In this document: positions 9,226 to 16,661 of the stretch, piece after piece
How the letters are laid out: every line of letters begins with the position of its first letter
Position numbering within the stretch: the stretch's first letter is position 1
Assembly: GCA_028284805.1 (NCBI GenBank)
Contig: JANQQZ010000149.1
Coordinates: 1-46,839 of the forward strand
DNA length: 46,839 nucleotides
DNA from: Phycisphaerales bacterium
GTDB taxonomy: Bacteria > Planctomycetota > Phycisphaerae > Phycisphaerales > UBA1924
Direction: 5' to 3'
The notes under the pieces: generated by a model
The model's database searches: none
What the model saw: only the letters and a program-made list of their open reading frames with translations
Told to the model about the DNA's origin: nothing
Program-made: the position numbers and the translations under genes

Positions 9226-10253
9226 CGGGCCCCCCCTCCGGCCAGCTCACCCTGGTCGGTCACGGGCTGGTCCGGCTGCTCGTCCGAGGCCGTCGCGGCG
9301 CCGCTCTCGCCCTCCATCACGCTGCTCACGAACGTGGGCTCCGTGAACCGGAAGCCCGGCGCCCCCGAGAGCACCAGTGTGATCTTCTTCGAGTAGGCCT
9401 CGCGGAGGAAGTCGAGCTCGGCCAGCAGTGTCGCGAGCTCGGGGCTCTCCTGCATCTGGGCGATGAACTCGCCCGCCTCCTGCTCGCCCGCGGCGCGGAG
9501 CTGCTTGGCGAGCCGGTCGGCGAACGACGTGATCCGCTGCGCGTCGGAGGTCGCCCGCGACCGGATCGACTGCGCCGTCGCCTCACCCTGGCTGATCGTG
9601 GCCTGCGCCAGGCGCTGGCGGTCGGCCTGCATGCGTGCGATCACGTCCTCGCTGTTGGTCTCGGTGAGGCGAACGCGGTTGATGCCCACGTCCACGATCT
9701 CGATCCCGAGCGAGTCGTCCGCCTGAGGGTCGCCCGCGTCGCGGCGCAGCACCGACAGGATCGCCTGCTCGAGGTCCGGCAGGCGCGACCCCTCGGGGTC
9801 CAGCGTGAACAGCTCGTCTAGACGAAACCCACTGGTCACGCTTAGCGCGCTGTTCAGGCTGCTCTTGACCGTCCGCTCGGCCTGCGCGTAGTGATCGTCG
9901 GCGCTCTGCCCGGCGTTCGAGAACTTCTGGTAGAACGTCAGGGGCGAGCTGACGCGCCACAGCGCGTACGCCTCGACGACGATCTGGTTGTCGTCGGCCG
10001 TCTGCTGCTGCGTGCCCGTCACCTGGACCAGCTGCAGACGCGTGTCGTAGCTGGTGACCGACTGGAACGGGTAGGGCAGCTTGAGCTTCAGGCCCGGGGT
10101 CTCCTGCACGCTCGCGTCGCTCGCCCGCCCGAAGACGGTGACCACCGCGCGTTCGTTGAACGGGACGGTGTACGTAAAGCTAAACGAGATCAGCGCGAGC
10201 ACGATCGCGCCCGCGAGAACGAAGAAGGCCGGGGTTCGGAGTGTCTTGATCAT
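9222..10253 (-). CDS. hflC: HflC-type SPFH/band 7 membrane protein
   Basis: This 343-residue partner of HflK has one N-terminal span (residues 9-29, FFVLAGAIVLALISFSFTY). It continues with the SPFH domain (VPFNERAVVTVFGRAS, GLKLKLPYPFQSVTSYDTR). The family motif GIEIVDVGINRVRLTETNSE and the helix DRQRLAQATISQGEATAQ are diagnostic, as is the C-terminal AYSKKITLVLSGAPGFRF. The start is ATG 10253 with AAGGA about 11 nt upstream. The stop overlaps the hflK start (ATGA), and the upstream 7-TM SPFH gene ends 39 nt away, so the three SPFH genes are co-transcribed. Confidence 0.9.
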   Translation of the reverse strand: MIKTLRTPAFFVLAGAIVLALISFSFTYTVPFNERAVVTVFGRASDASVQETPGLKLKLPYPFQSVTSYDTRLQLVQVTGTQQQTADDNQIVVEAYALWRVSSPLTFYQKFSNAGQSADDHYAQAERTVKSSLNSALSVTSGFRLDELFTLDPEGSRLPDLEQAILSVLRRDAGDPQADDSLGIEIVDVGINRVRLTETNSEDVIARMQADRQRLAQATISQGEATAQSIRSRATSDAQRITSFADRLAKQLRAAGEQEAGEFIAQMQESPELATLLAELDFLREAYSKKITLVLSGAPGFRFTEPTFVSSVMEGESGAATASDEQPDQPVTDQGELAGGGAR

Positions 10254-10292
10254 CCGGGGTGGTTCCTTCGACGCGGGGAGCGCCGCTCGTGA

Positions 10293-12419
10293 TCAGAGGT
10301 CCTGGTTCTCGGGGTCGAACACGTCCGTGCCGATGTACACATCCTTGAGGTCGATGCGGATCCGCTTCTGCAACTCGCGATCGACGACGTACACGCGGAG
10401 ATCCTCGATCGCCTCCGCCATCTGCTGCAGGCGCAGACGCATGTCCATGATCGCGGGCGCCGCCTGGTAGGCCGCCAGGCGGCCGCGGTATGTCTCCGCG
10501 GCCCCTCGCGCCCGCATGTGGGTCTCCCAGCGTGCGCCCTGCGCCGCCAGGATCATGTCCGCCGCGCTGCCGCTGGAGTTCTCGATGATCGACCGGACCT
10601 CGATCTCCTGCTCGCGGAGCGTCTGGTCGTCCGCCCCGCTCTGGCGGAGCCGGTCGTATGCATCGAGCGCCTCGATGACCAGATCGGCCTGCTCCTCCGA
10701 GCCCACGGTCCTGGCCAGTTCGGTCGCGCGGAACCGCTCCGCGTTGGTCACGGTCTGTTTCGACTTCTGGTTCGCCTCGAAGACCTGCTCGAAGGAGGCC
10801 GCCGCCTCGCGCGGCGGACGTGCGTCCTCGAAACCGACGAACAGGATCTCGACACCCGCCCCGCGCGGCGTGCCGCTCGTGTCCGGGTTCAGCCCAGCGA
10901 ACGCACGCTCGATCCCAGCTTGAAGCTCGCGGCGGATCTCGTCACGGCCGCCCCCGACGATCTCCTCGACGGTCCGCGAGCCAAGCTCGCGCACCAGCAC
11001 GCGCTGGGCGGTGTGCTTCAGGGTCTCGTCGCGCGACGCGGAGTCACGACCGAGCAGGATGAACGCCTCGGCCTCGCCCGGCTTCACCGTGTAGTACAGC
11101 GGCACACGCACCGTCGCGAGCGACAACGCCCGCCCGCCGCGTTCGTCGCCCGTCCGACGATCCGGCTGGACGACCATCAGCGTCTGGCGGAGCGCCTCGT
11201 CCTGCCAGAGCACGGGGCCGTCGACCCGCGCCGGCTCGCCGGCTAGCTCGAGCACGCGCACGCCCGTCGCCGTCAGCTCGTTCACCTCGACCGTCCGTTC
11301 GGCGTCGCCCGCGCCGACGCGTTCCTCGCGCGTGTACTCCGGGATGACCACCCGCCCGAAGGGCCAGGGCGGCTTTACGTGCAGGCCCGGGCCCAGTTCG
11401 CGGTCCGACGGGGTGCCGTTGACCAGCAGCAGACCCCGCTGGTGCGGGTCGAGCACCACGAACGAGCTCATGAGCCACGAGGCGACCCCCCCCACCAGCA
11501 CGAGCCAGAGGAAGCTCTTGCTCAGCAGGCGGTAGAACCAACTGCCCGTGACCTCGAAGCCGAACTGGTAGTTGATCGCATCGCTGATCGACTCGGCGAT
11601 CCGGTCGGGTGCCGCGACGAAGCCGAGCAGACGTGAGTCGAACGCCGGACGGGGGTACTCGCCGGCCTTCCGCGGGCGGTAGATGTCGAGCACAAAGCTG
11701 ACGAACACCTCAGCACCGAGCACGATCAGCGCGATCGCGAAGATCTGATCCAGCAGCGAGAGCAGCGCCGAAGCGCCGGCGATGTCCGCGAACTGCGCCA
11801 CCGCGATCAGCAGACCAAAGAGCGAGGAGCCCACTGCGTAGACCGAGCCGCCGCGAAGGTTTTCCCACACCGTTGCGCGGGCCATGCCCGAGGTGAATCG
11901 CGCGAAGACGAAACCGATCACCGCAACGCCGATGCCGATCGCGATGGCCCAACCGTGAGAGGCGCTGGCAGCATCAACCGCGCGTCCGCCCTGATTCACC
12001 GCGTCGAGCGCTTCACCCGAGCCGCCCGCCAGACGGAGCGAGCCGCCCACGACCAACGCCGCGCCCATCAACAGGCTCACCGCCGGCAGCATGAACTTGT
12101 AGAGCGACTCGAGGCGGCGCGCCGCGACCCGCAGATCGCCCGCGGCCTCGTCGAACACGCTCGAGCTCGTCAGGTCCTCGGCAGCGAAGTTCTCCTGCTC
12201 GATCGCCTCGATCCGTTCGCGGCGGTGCTGGTCGAAGACGACCGCCAGCGCCACCCAGACCACGATACCGAGCAAGACGAAGATGGACGCCGTCAGGGCG
12301 GCCTGGTCGGTGCGCAGCAGGCCGTAGATCAGCAGGGCCGCGCCCAGCGTGACCTGGATGCCCGCTCCGAGCAGAGCCACGCCGGTCGCCCGCTTGTACG
12401 AGAGGTAGTCTGCCTTCAT
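10293..12419 (-). CDS. Multi-spanning (7-TM) SPFH protein, HflK-like
   Basis: This is a 708-residue protein. Seven hydrophobic segments are visible at about residues 11-35, 41-62, 108-130, 156-174, 193-213, 222-247 and 300-322. The last runs directly into an SPFH domain (FVVLDPHQRGLLLVNGTPSD, GPGLHVKPPWPFGRV). Coiled-coil-like helices and the end RVYVVDRELQKRIRIDLKDV follow. Canonical HflK has one span, so the N-terminal membrane module is a large addition. It is the first gene of the operon that continues with hflC and hflK; AGGACGAG precedes its ATG as a plausible ribosome site. Function is unknown. A lateral-membrane scaffold or a gate for the co-encoded ABC system is an inference. Confidence 0.8.
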   Translation of the reverse strand: MKADYLSYKRATGVALLGAGIQVTLGAALLIYGLLRTDQAALTASIFVLLGIVVWVALAVVFDQHRRERIEAIEQENFAAEDLTSSSVFDEAAGDLRVAARRLESLYKFMLPAVSLLMGAALVVGGSLRLAGGSGEALDAVNQGGRAVDAASASHGWAIAIGIGVAVIGFVFARFTSGMARATVWENLRGGSVYAVGSSLFGLLIAVAQFADIAGASALLSLLDQIFAIALIVLGAEVFVSFVLDIYRPRKAGEYPRPAFDSRLLGFVAAPDRIAESISDAINYQFGFEVTGSWFYRLLSKSFLWLVLVGGVASWLMSSFVVLDPHQRGLLLVNGTPSDRELGPGLHVKPPWPFGRVVIPEYTREERVGAGDAERTVEVNELTATGVRVLELAGEPARVDGPVLWQDEALRQTLMVVQPDRRTGDERGGRALSLATVRVPLYYTVKPGEAEAFILLGRDSASRDETLKHTAQRVLVRELGSRTVEEIVGGGRDEIRRELQAGIERAFAGLNPDTSGTPRGAGVEILFVGFEDARPPREAAASFEQVFEANQKSKQTVTNAERFRATELARTVGSEEQADLVIEALDAYDRLRQSGADDQTLREQEIEVRSIIENSSGSAADMILAAQGARWETHMRARGAAETYRGRLAAYQAAPAIMDMRLRLQQMAEAIEDLRVYVVDRELQKRIRIDLKDVYIGTDVFDPENQDL

Positions 12420-12783
12420 CTCGTCCTGTTCCCCAGCCGGAGCCGGGCCCGCAGGCTCGGCTCCACGTCGTTCTCGCCGTAGCGCGGGCAGGATTCATCC
12501 CGCGCACCCCGATCCGGAGGGGGTGATTCTCCGCACCCAGAGCCGACCGGTCTACCGATCGGGTCCGCCTGTATCACTTTGGCGGCTCCGTCCGCGTTCG
12601 GCCCCACGAAGACAACGCCGCCCGACCGGGCTGCGCGATTGATCTACGACCCGCCCACCACTATGTTCACCGGCCTCGCGAACTTTTTCGCACGGGCAGC
12701 GTATCCACCCGCTCACCGGTGGACCGTCCGACCGACGGCCTGCCACGCCTCACCCCGAGCCCTCGCTCGCTGCGGAAGCCGCC
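12420..12783. promoter_or_regulatory. Divergent promoter region between the SPFH operon and the ABC-2 permease
   Basis: This 364-nt stretch has no convincing gene. Rightward, TTGATC (12639-12644), a 17-nt spacer and TATGTT (12662-12667) make a good sigma-70-like promoter for the permease at 12784; TATCCA at 12702-12707 is an alternative -10. Leftward, GATACA (complement of 12570-12575) is a possible -10 for the SPFH operon, without a recognisable -35. I see no clear operator symmetry. Confidence 0.45.
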
Positions 12784-14139
12784 ATGCTCAGCCAGATCCT
12801 CGGCATCGCGCGCAACACCCTCGTCGAGAGTCTCCGACAGCCCATTTTCTTCGTCATGGTCCTGATCTGCGGGCTCCTCCAGTGGCTCAACACCGCCTCG
12901 GCCGCCTACAGCATGGGCTACTCGACCACCGCCGAGGTCTCGGGCGACGACAAGCTCCTGCTCGACATCGGCATGGGCACCATCTTTTTGTTCGGGACTT
13001 TGCTGGCCGCCTTCCAGGCAACCGCGGTCATCAGCCGCGAGATCGTGGACAAGACGGTCCTGACCGTCGTTGCCAAGCCCGTCGCCAGACCGACCATCGT
13101 TCTCGGCAAGTTCGTCGGAGTCTCCGGCGCCATCCTGATGGCGGTCATCGTCATGATCACCTTCCTGCTCTTCGGGATCCGCCACGAGGTGATGACCAAC
13201 GCCTCCGATGACTTCGACATGCCAGTCGTGGTCTTCTCGGGCTGCGCGATCGCGGTCAGCTTTGCCATCGCGCTGTTCGGGAACTTCTTCTACGGCTGGT
13301 CCTTCCCGCAGGTCGCGATGACCGCGATGTTCCCGCTCGTCCCCGCCGCATACGTCGCCACCCTCTTCTTCAACAAGGAGTGGGAAGTCCAGCCGATCGG
13401 GACGGACTTCAAGCCGGCGGTGCTCGTCGCCTGCGTCGCGCTCGCGATGGCTGTTCTCGTGCTCACCGCGATCGCAACCGCGGTCTCGACCCGCCTTGGC
13501 CAGGTGATGACGATCGTCGTGTGCGCGGGCGTCTTCGTCATCGGCCTGCTCTCCAACCACCTGCTCGGACGGGTCGCGTTCGAGAACGAGTTCATCGCGA
13601 TCATCGATTCCGCGGAACCACGCGAATCACGCTACGCCGAGTTCAGATCGCCGCAAGCCTCCTACGACATCGGGTTCGTGACGTTCCCCGAGGACACCCT
13701 CGAGCCTGGCATGTCGATCTGGTACGGCCCAAGCCCAACCGGCATCGCGATGGCGGTGCCCGACTTCGAGCCCTTCGAGGGCGACCCGGACGACCCCCGC
13801 GTGATCGGCGATGACTCGACCCCGCCCGCGGTCATCATCGCCGAGGCCAGCGGGCGATCCGCGGTCTTCCAGCAGGCCGGGGGCCAACCGCTTGCCGTCC
13901 AGCGTCCACCCCGCGAGGGCGACTACGTCTTCCTCAAGCCGACCCGCGTCAATCCCATCGCCGTCGCCGCTTGGAGCGTGGTGCCCAACATGCACTACTT
14001 CTGGCTGCTCGACGCGGTCACACAGAACCGGGCGATCCCCGCCGAGCACCTGGTCCGCGTCGGCATGTACAGCGCACTGCAGATCGGCGTCTTCCTCAGC
14101 CTTGCCGTGATTCTGTTCCAACGCCGCGACGTCGGCTGA
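12784..14139 (+). CDS. ABC-2 type transporter permease (COG1277-like)
   Basis: This 451-residue membrane protein has an N-terminal segment with short helix GIARNTLVESLRQPIFFVMV, typical of ABC-2 permeases. Further spans lie around residues 62-85, 115-140, 155-180, 185-210, 220-245 and 250-270, followed by a hydrophilic domain and a last span near the C-terminus. The motif DKTVLTVVAKPVARPTIVLG matches the equivalent motif in the permease at 4417-6498, so the two are paralogous. No ATPase gene lies beside it on this strand; the ATPase at 6495-7769 on the divergent operon is a candidate partner. ATG 12784 is preceded by GGAAG. The promoter TTGATC-17-TATGTT lies upstream. Confidence 0.85.
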   Translation: MLSQILGIARNTLVESLRQPIFFVMVLICGLLQWLNTASAAYSMGYSTTAEVSGDDKLLLDIGMGTIFLFGTLLAAFQATAVISREIVDKTVLTVVAKPVARPTIVLGKFVGVSGAILMAVIVMITFLLFGIRHEVMTNASDDFDMPVVVFSGCAIAVSFAIALFGNFFYGWSFPQVAMTAMFPLVPAAYVATLFFNKEWEVQPIGTDFKPAVLVACVALAMAVLVLTAIATAVSTRLGQVMTIVVCAGVFVIGLLSNHLLGRVAFENEFIAIIDSAEPRESRYAEFRSPQASYDIGFVTFPEDTLEPGMSIWYGPSPTGIAMAVPDFEPFEGDPDDPRVIGDDSTPPAVIIAEASGRSAVFQQAGGQPLAVQRPPREGDYVFLKPTRVNPIAVAAWSVVPNMHYFWLLDAVTQNRAIPAEHLVRVGMYSALQIGVFLSLAVILFQRRDVG

Positions 14140-14145
14140 TACACT
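14140..14145 (+). promoter_or_regulatory. -10-like hexamer for the small membrane protein gene
   Basis: TACACT begins one base after the stop codon of the permease and is 28 nt before ATG 14174. An AGGAGA ribosome site lies in between (about 14160-14165). Predicted by sequence only; no clear -35. Confidence 0.4.
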
Positions 14146-14173
14146 CTCAGAACTGCATCAGGAGACACCACCG

Positions 14174-14377
14174 ATGGCCCAGGACAGCGGGAAGACCGTC
14201 AAGATCGTCATCGTCGTTCTTTGCTTCGCCGGCGCGGCCGCGGGGCTCTACTTCGCCCTCGCCCCGGGCGGAGGCCCAGTGATCCCCGAGAACGCCAACG
14301 AGCCCACGACGCCCGCCGATCAGGGTCTCGGCGACGTCACCGAAGAAGAAGTCAAAGAGATCACCAGCGGCGCCTGA
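14174..14377 (+). CDS. Small single-span membrane protein
   Basis: This 67-residue protein has a short basic N-terminus (MAQDSGKTVK), one membrane span at residues 11-28 (IVIVVLCFAGAAAGLYFAL) and an acidic tail (GDVTEEEVKEITSGA). It has no family match that I recognise. A good AGGAGA site lies about 8 nt before ATG. It directly follows the ABC-2 permease on the same strand and could be an accessory subunit, but it also has its own -10-like box. It converges with the glycosyltransferase gene, leaving 12 nt between stop codons. Confidence 0.6.
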   Translation: MAQDSGKTVKIVIVVLCFAGAAAGLYFALAPGGGPVIPENANEPTTPADQGLGDVTEEEVKEITSGA

Positions 14378-14389
14378 GCACACCCCACC

Positions 14390-15775
14390 TCAGACGGGCT
14401 GCCCGACCGACGTCAGCACGTCGCGGTACACACCGATCACTCGGTGCGCCGCACCGTCCCACGTCAGCCCACGCAGTTCCATCGGGCCGTGCTGGCGCAG
14501 CGTCTGACTCAACGGCGGGTGACGCAGCACCGCGATCACTTTGTTCGCCATCTCGTCGATATCCCAGAAGTCGACCTTCAACGCGTGCGTCAGCACCTCG
14601 CTCACGCCAGACTGCTTGCTGATGATCACGGGCACGTCGTTCTTCATCGCCTCGAGCGGCGCGATCCCGAACGGCTCCGAAACGCTCGGCATCACGTAGC
14701 AGTCCGCCATCTGGAAGACCCGGTCCACGTCCTTGCCCCGCAGGAAGCCCGTGAAGAGCACCTTGTGCCCGATGCCCAGCGCCGCGGCCTCCTCGATCAT
14801 GCGCATCGCCATGTCGCCCGAGCCCGCGACCACGAACTTCACGTTCTCGTAGCGGTCGAGCACGCGCCGGGCCGCGCGCACGAAGTACTCGGGGCCCTTC
14901 TGCATCGTGATCCGACCGAGGAACAGCACGATCTTATCGGTGCTCTCGATCTGCGCGCCGGGCGCCGGCTGCTGGTCCTCTCGCTCGACGCCGTTGTAGA
15001 CCACGTCGATCTTGTCGGGGCTGATGCCGTAGCGCTCAACACAGATCGACTTGGTCAGGCGGCTGACCGCGATCACGCGCACCGCCGCGTGCATGCCCCG
15101 ACGCTCGATGTCGTACACCTGCTGGTTCACGTTCTCGCCCGAGCGGTCGAACTCGGTCGAGTGGATGTGCGCGACCATCGGGCGGCTGCTCACGCGCGAC
15201 AGCGCCATGCCCGCGGGGTAGGTCATCCAGTCGTGGGCGTGGATCACATCGAACGGCTCTCGACGCGCGTACCGCACCAGCATCTGCGCGTACGTCTCGC
15301 AGTCCCGCTGCATGTCGCCCGAATAATGCTGCCCCGCGCCGCCCTCGGGCTGCCTCGTCGACACGCCCGCTTCGTGCAACGCCGCGGTCTCGGTCGCGTT
15401 CATGGGCTTCGCCCCCAGCGCGTCGGCCTCGCCAGCGGGCGCCCCGGGGTCGACGAACCCCGGGTACGGGCTCGCGAGGCTCGCGGGGATGCCCACGAAC
15501 CGCGTGCGTGGGAAACCGTCGATCTGGCCCTCGACCACGCTAAACGCCCCGGTGCCCGAGGCCGGGTCAGGGTTCGGGCTCAGCGCCGCCTGCTCGAGCA
15601 CGTTGGGCCCAACCACACGGACCCGGCTGCCCGACCACCCGTCCGCCGAACGCGGCAGCACGAACAGCACGTCCTGATCGAGCCGGTCCAGTGCGCGCGT
15701 CAGACCGTGACACGCAGTACCCAACCCACCCGCGATGAATGGCGGGAACTCCCACCCCAGCATCAACACCCGCAT
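14390..15775 (-). CDS. Family 4 glycosyltransferase (glycogen-synthase-like)
   Basis: This 461-residue GT-B fold enzyme transfers sugar from a nucleotide donor. The N-terminal domain has MRVLMLGWEFPPFIAGGLGT, with the Lys/Gly-rich donor loop form seen in GT4/GT5 enzymes, and DVIHAHDWMTYPAG. The C-terminal domain has KIVLFLGRITMQKGPEYFVR and the EX7E motif in SEPFGIAPLEAM. I cannot tell whether it makes glycogen, trehalose precursors or a surface glycan. A long segment at about residues 55-150 is variable. The start is ATG 15775 with GGGAGAG just upstream, and TATCCT (complement of 15830-15835) gives a leader of about 48 nt. Confidence 0.88.
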   Translation of the reverse strand: MRVLMLGWEFPPFIAGGLGTACHGLTRALDRLDQDVLFVLPRSADGWSGSRVRVVGPNVLEQAALSPNPDPASGTGAFSVVEGQIDGFPRTRFVGIPASLASPYPGFVDPGAPAGEADALGAKPMNATETAALHEAGVSTRQPEGGAGQHYSGDMQRDCETYAQMLVRYARREPFDVIHAHDWMTYPAGMALSRVSSRPMVAHIHSTEFDRSGENVNQQVYDIERRGMHAAVRVIAVSRLTKSICVERYGISPDKIDVVYNGVEREDQQPAPGAQIESTDKIVLFLGRITMQKGPEYFVRAARRVLDRYENVKFVVAGSGDMAMRMIEEAAALGIGHKVLFTGFLRGKDVDRVFQMADCYVMPSVSEPFGIAPLEAMKNDVPVIISKQSGVSEVLTHALKVDFWDIDEMANKVIAVLRHPPLSQTLRQHGPMELRGLTWDGAAHRVIGVYRDVLTSVGQPV

Positions 15776-15829
15776 CGCGCTCTCCCGTGCAACAACTCGG
15801 CAGCGAACGAAAGACCGCCAGACGGCGTC

Positions 15830-15835
15830 AGGATA
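15830..15835 (-). promoter_or_regulatory. -10-like hexamer for the GT4 gene
   Basis: TATCCT on the minus strand, within TGATATCCTGA, would start a 48-nt leader that carries a GGGAGAG ribosome site before ATG 15775. The position lies just downstream of the unknown gene that ends at 15841. Confidence 0.4.
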
Positions 15836-15840
15836 TCAAC

Positions 15841-16323
15841 CTACTCGTCGTCGTTCGACGTGTCCATGTCTCCGAGCTGGCGGAAGCACGCCTCGTAGCC
15901 CCGGAGCCACTGCATGACCCGCTCGCCCGCCGCGTCGCGGTCGAGCCCAGCCAGCGGGACTTCGCTGCGGAAGGTGAAGAGCATGTCCTCGGATCGGAAG
16001 TGCTGGTACGTCGGGGCGCCGACCTCGCCCGAGTTGTACCCGAGCTCGGCCAGTTCCTCGTCGAGCAGTTCCTCGAGCTTGTCCCCGGTGTGCACCAGGT
16101 CCGACTCGATCGACTCGCTCTGCCAGCGATCCTCCATCACCAGGCTCACCCACACGGAGCTGCCCTCGAGCTCGACCCGGTAGAACGCCGGCTCCGCCGA
16201 GCCCGACGCCTCGCAGACCAGCATCCCGTCGCGGACCGATACGGGCCCGAAGACCCCGGCCCGCTCCGCCGCAGCCGCCACCGTGCCCAACAACGCCTCG
16301 CCGTCAACCTGTGCCGCTGCCAT
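15841..16323 (-). CDS. Conserved-looking hypothetical protein, 160 aa
   Basis: This acidic cytosolic-looking protein starts MAAAQVDGEALLG. The fold appears alpha/beta, with alternating strands (FYRVELEGSSVWVSLVMED) and helices (GDKLEELLDEELAELGYNSG), somewhat like small YbjN or secretion-chaperone-type domains; I cannot assign it. The longer frame to 16563 is rejected because it would read through tRNA-Leu. It has no signal peptide or membrane span. It lies upstream of the GT4 gene on the same strand with a 65-nt gap that holds a separate promoter-like hexamer, so the two may be independent transcripts. Confidence 0.65.
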   Translation of the reverse strand: MAAAQVDGEALLGTVAAAAERAGVFGPVSVRDGMLVCEASGSAEPAFYRVELEGSSVWVSLVMEDRWQSESIESDLVHTGDKLEELLDEELAELGYNSGEVGAPTYQHFRSEDMLFTFRSEVPLAGLDRDAAGERVMQWLRGYEACFRQLGDMDTSNDDE

Positions 16324-16443
16324 CGATCGCCTCCCGTCGCCCGAACCGGGCCGCTGGCACGACGGTAGCTCGGATCGGGCCCCGCGACGATCCAGCCCGG
16401 TCCGAGACCGGACGCAACCGGTCGAAATCCCGCCTGAGCCGTC

Positions 16444-16449
16444 TATAGT
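16444..16449 (+). promoter_or_regulatory. -10 hexamer of tRNA-Leu
   Basis: TATAGT differs from the consensus TATAAT at one position and ends 29 nt before the first base of tRNA-Leu, giving a short 5' leader. No convincing -35 is seen. Confidence 0.55.
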
Positions 16450-16478
16450 CATCGCCGGGCCCATCGAGGCTCGCACGA

Positions 16479-16562
16479 GCCCAGGTGGCGGAATTGGCAG
16501 ACGCGCTACCTTGAGGTGGTAGTCCTGGAAACAGGGTGGAGGTTCGAGTCCTCTCCTGGGCA
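16479..16562 (+). tRNA. tRNA-Leu(GAG)
   Basis: This is an 84-nt class II tRNA. Acceptor strands GCCCAGG and CCTGGGC pair fully. The anticodon stem CTACC/GGTAG encloses the loop TTGAGGT, giving anticodon GAG (reads CUC and CUU). A variable arm and the T-loop GTTCGAGTC are present. The discriminator is A, as expected for leucine, and CCA is not encoded. Confidence 0.95.
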
Positions 16563-16568
16563 TTGCTT

Positions 16569-16600
16569 GAGCCGATCCGACCGGATCGGCTCTTTTTTTT
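16569..16600 (+). terminator. Rho-independent terminator after tRNA-Leu
   Basis: A perfect 10-bp stem (GAGCCGATCC / GGATCGGCTC) with a GACC tetraloop is followed directly by eight T residues. This is the only textbook intrinsic terminator I found in the window. Confidence 0.95.
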
Positions 16601-16648
16601 GCTCACCTCTGACGCGCTATCAACCTCAGGTCGGGGCACCCGACGTTC

Positions 16649-16654
16649 GATAGT
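16649..16654 (+). promoter_or_regulatory. -10 hexamer of cheB, leaderless geometry
   Basis: GATAGT is followed by 7 nt and then ATG 16662. With a standard -10 to +1 distance, transcription would begin at or one base before the start codon. There is no Shine-Dalgarno sequence in the gap. Confidence 0.55.
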
Positions 16655-16661
16655 CCTCCGG

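Noticed and set aside
16324-16563. Upstream extension of the 160-aa protein
   Set aside because: It overlaps tRNA-Leu on the other strand and has a non-protein-like sequence; ATG 16323 is adequate.
16536-16661. Upstream extension of CheB by 42 residues
   Set aside because: It would begin inside tRNA-Leu and run through its terminator. The CheB-like sequence begins at ATG 16662.
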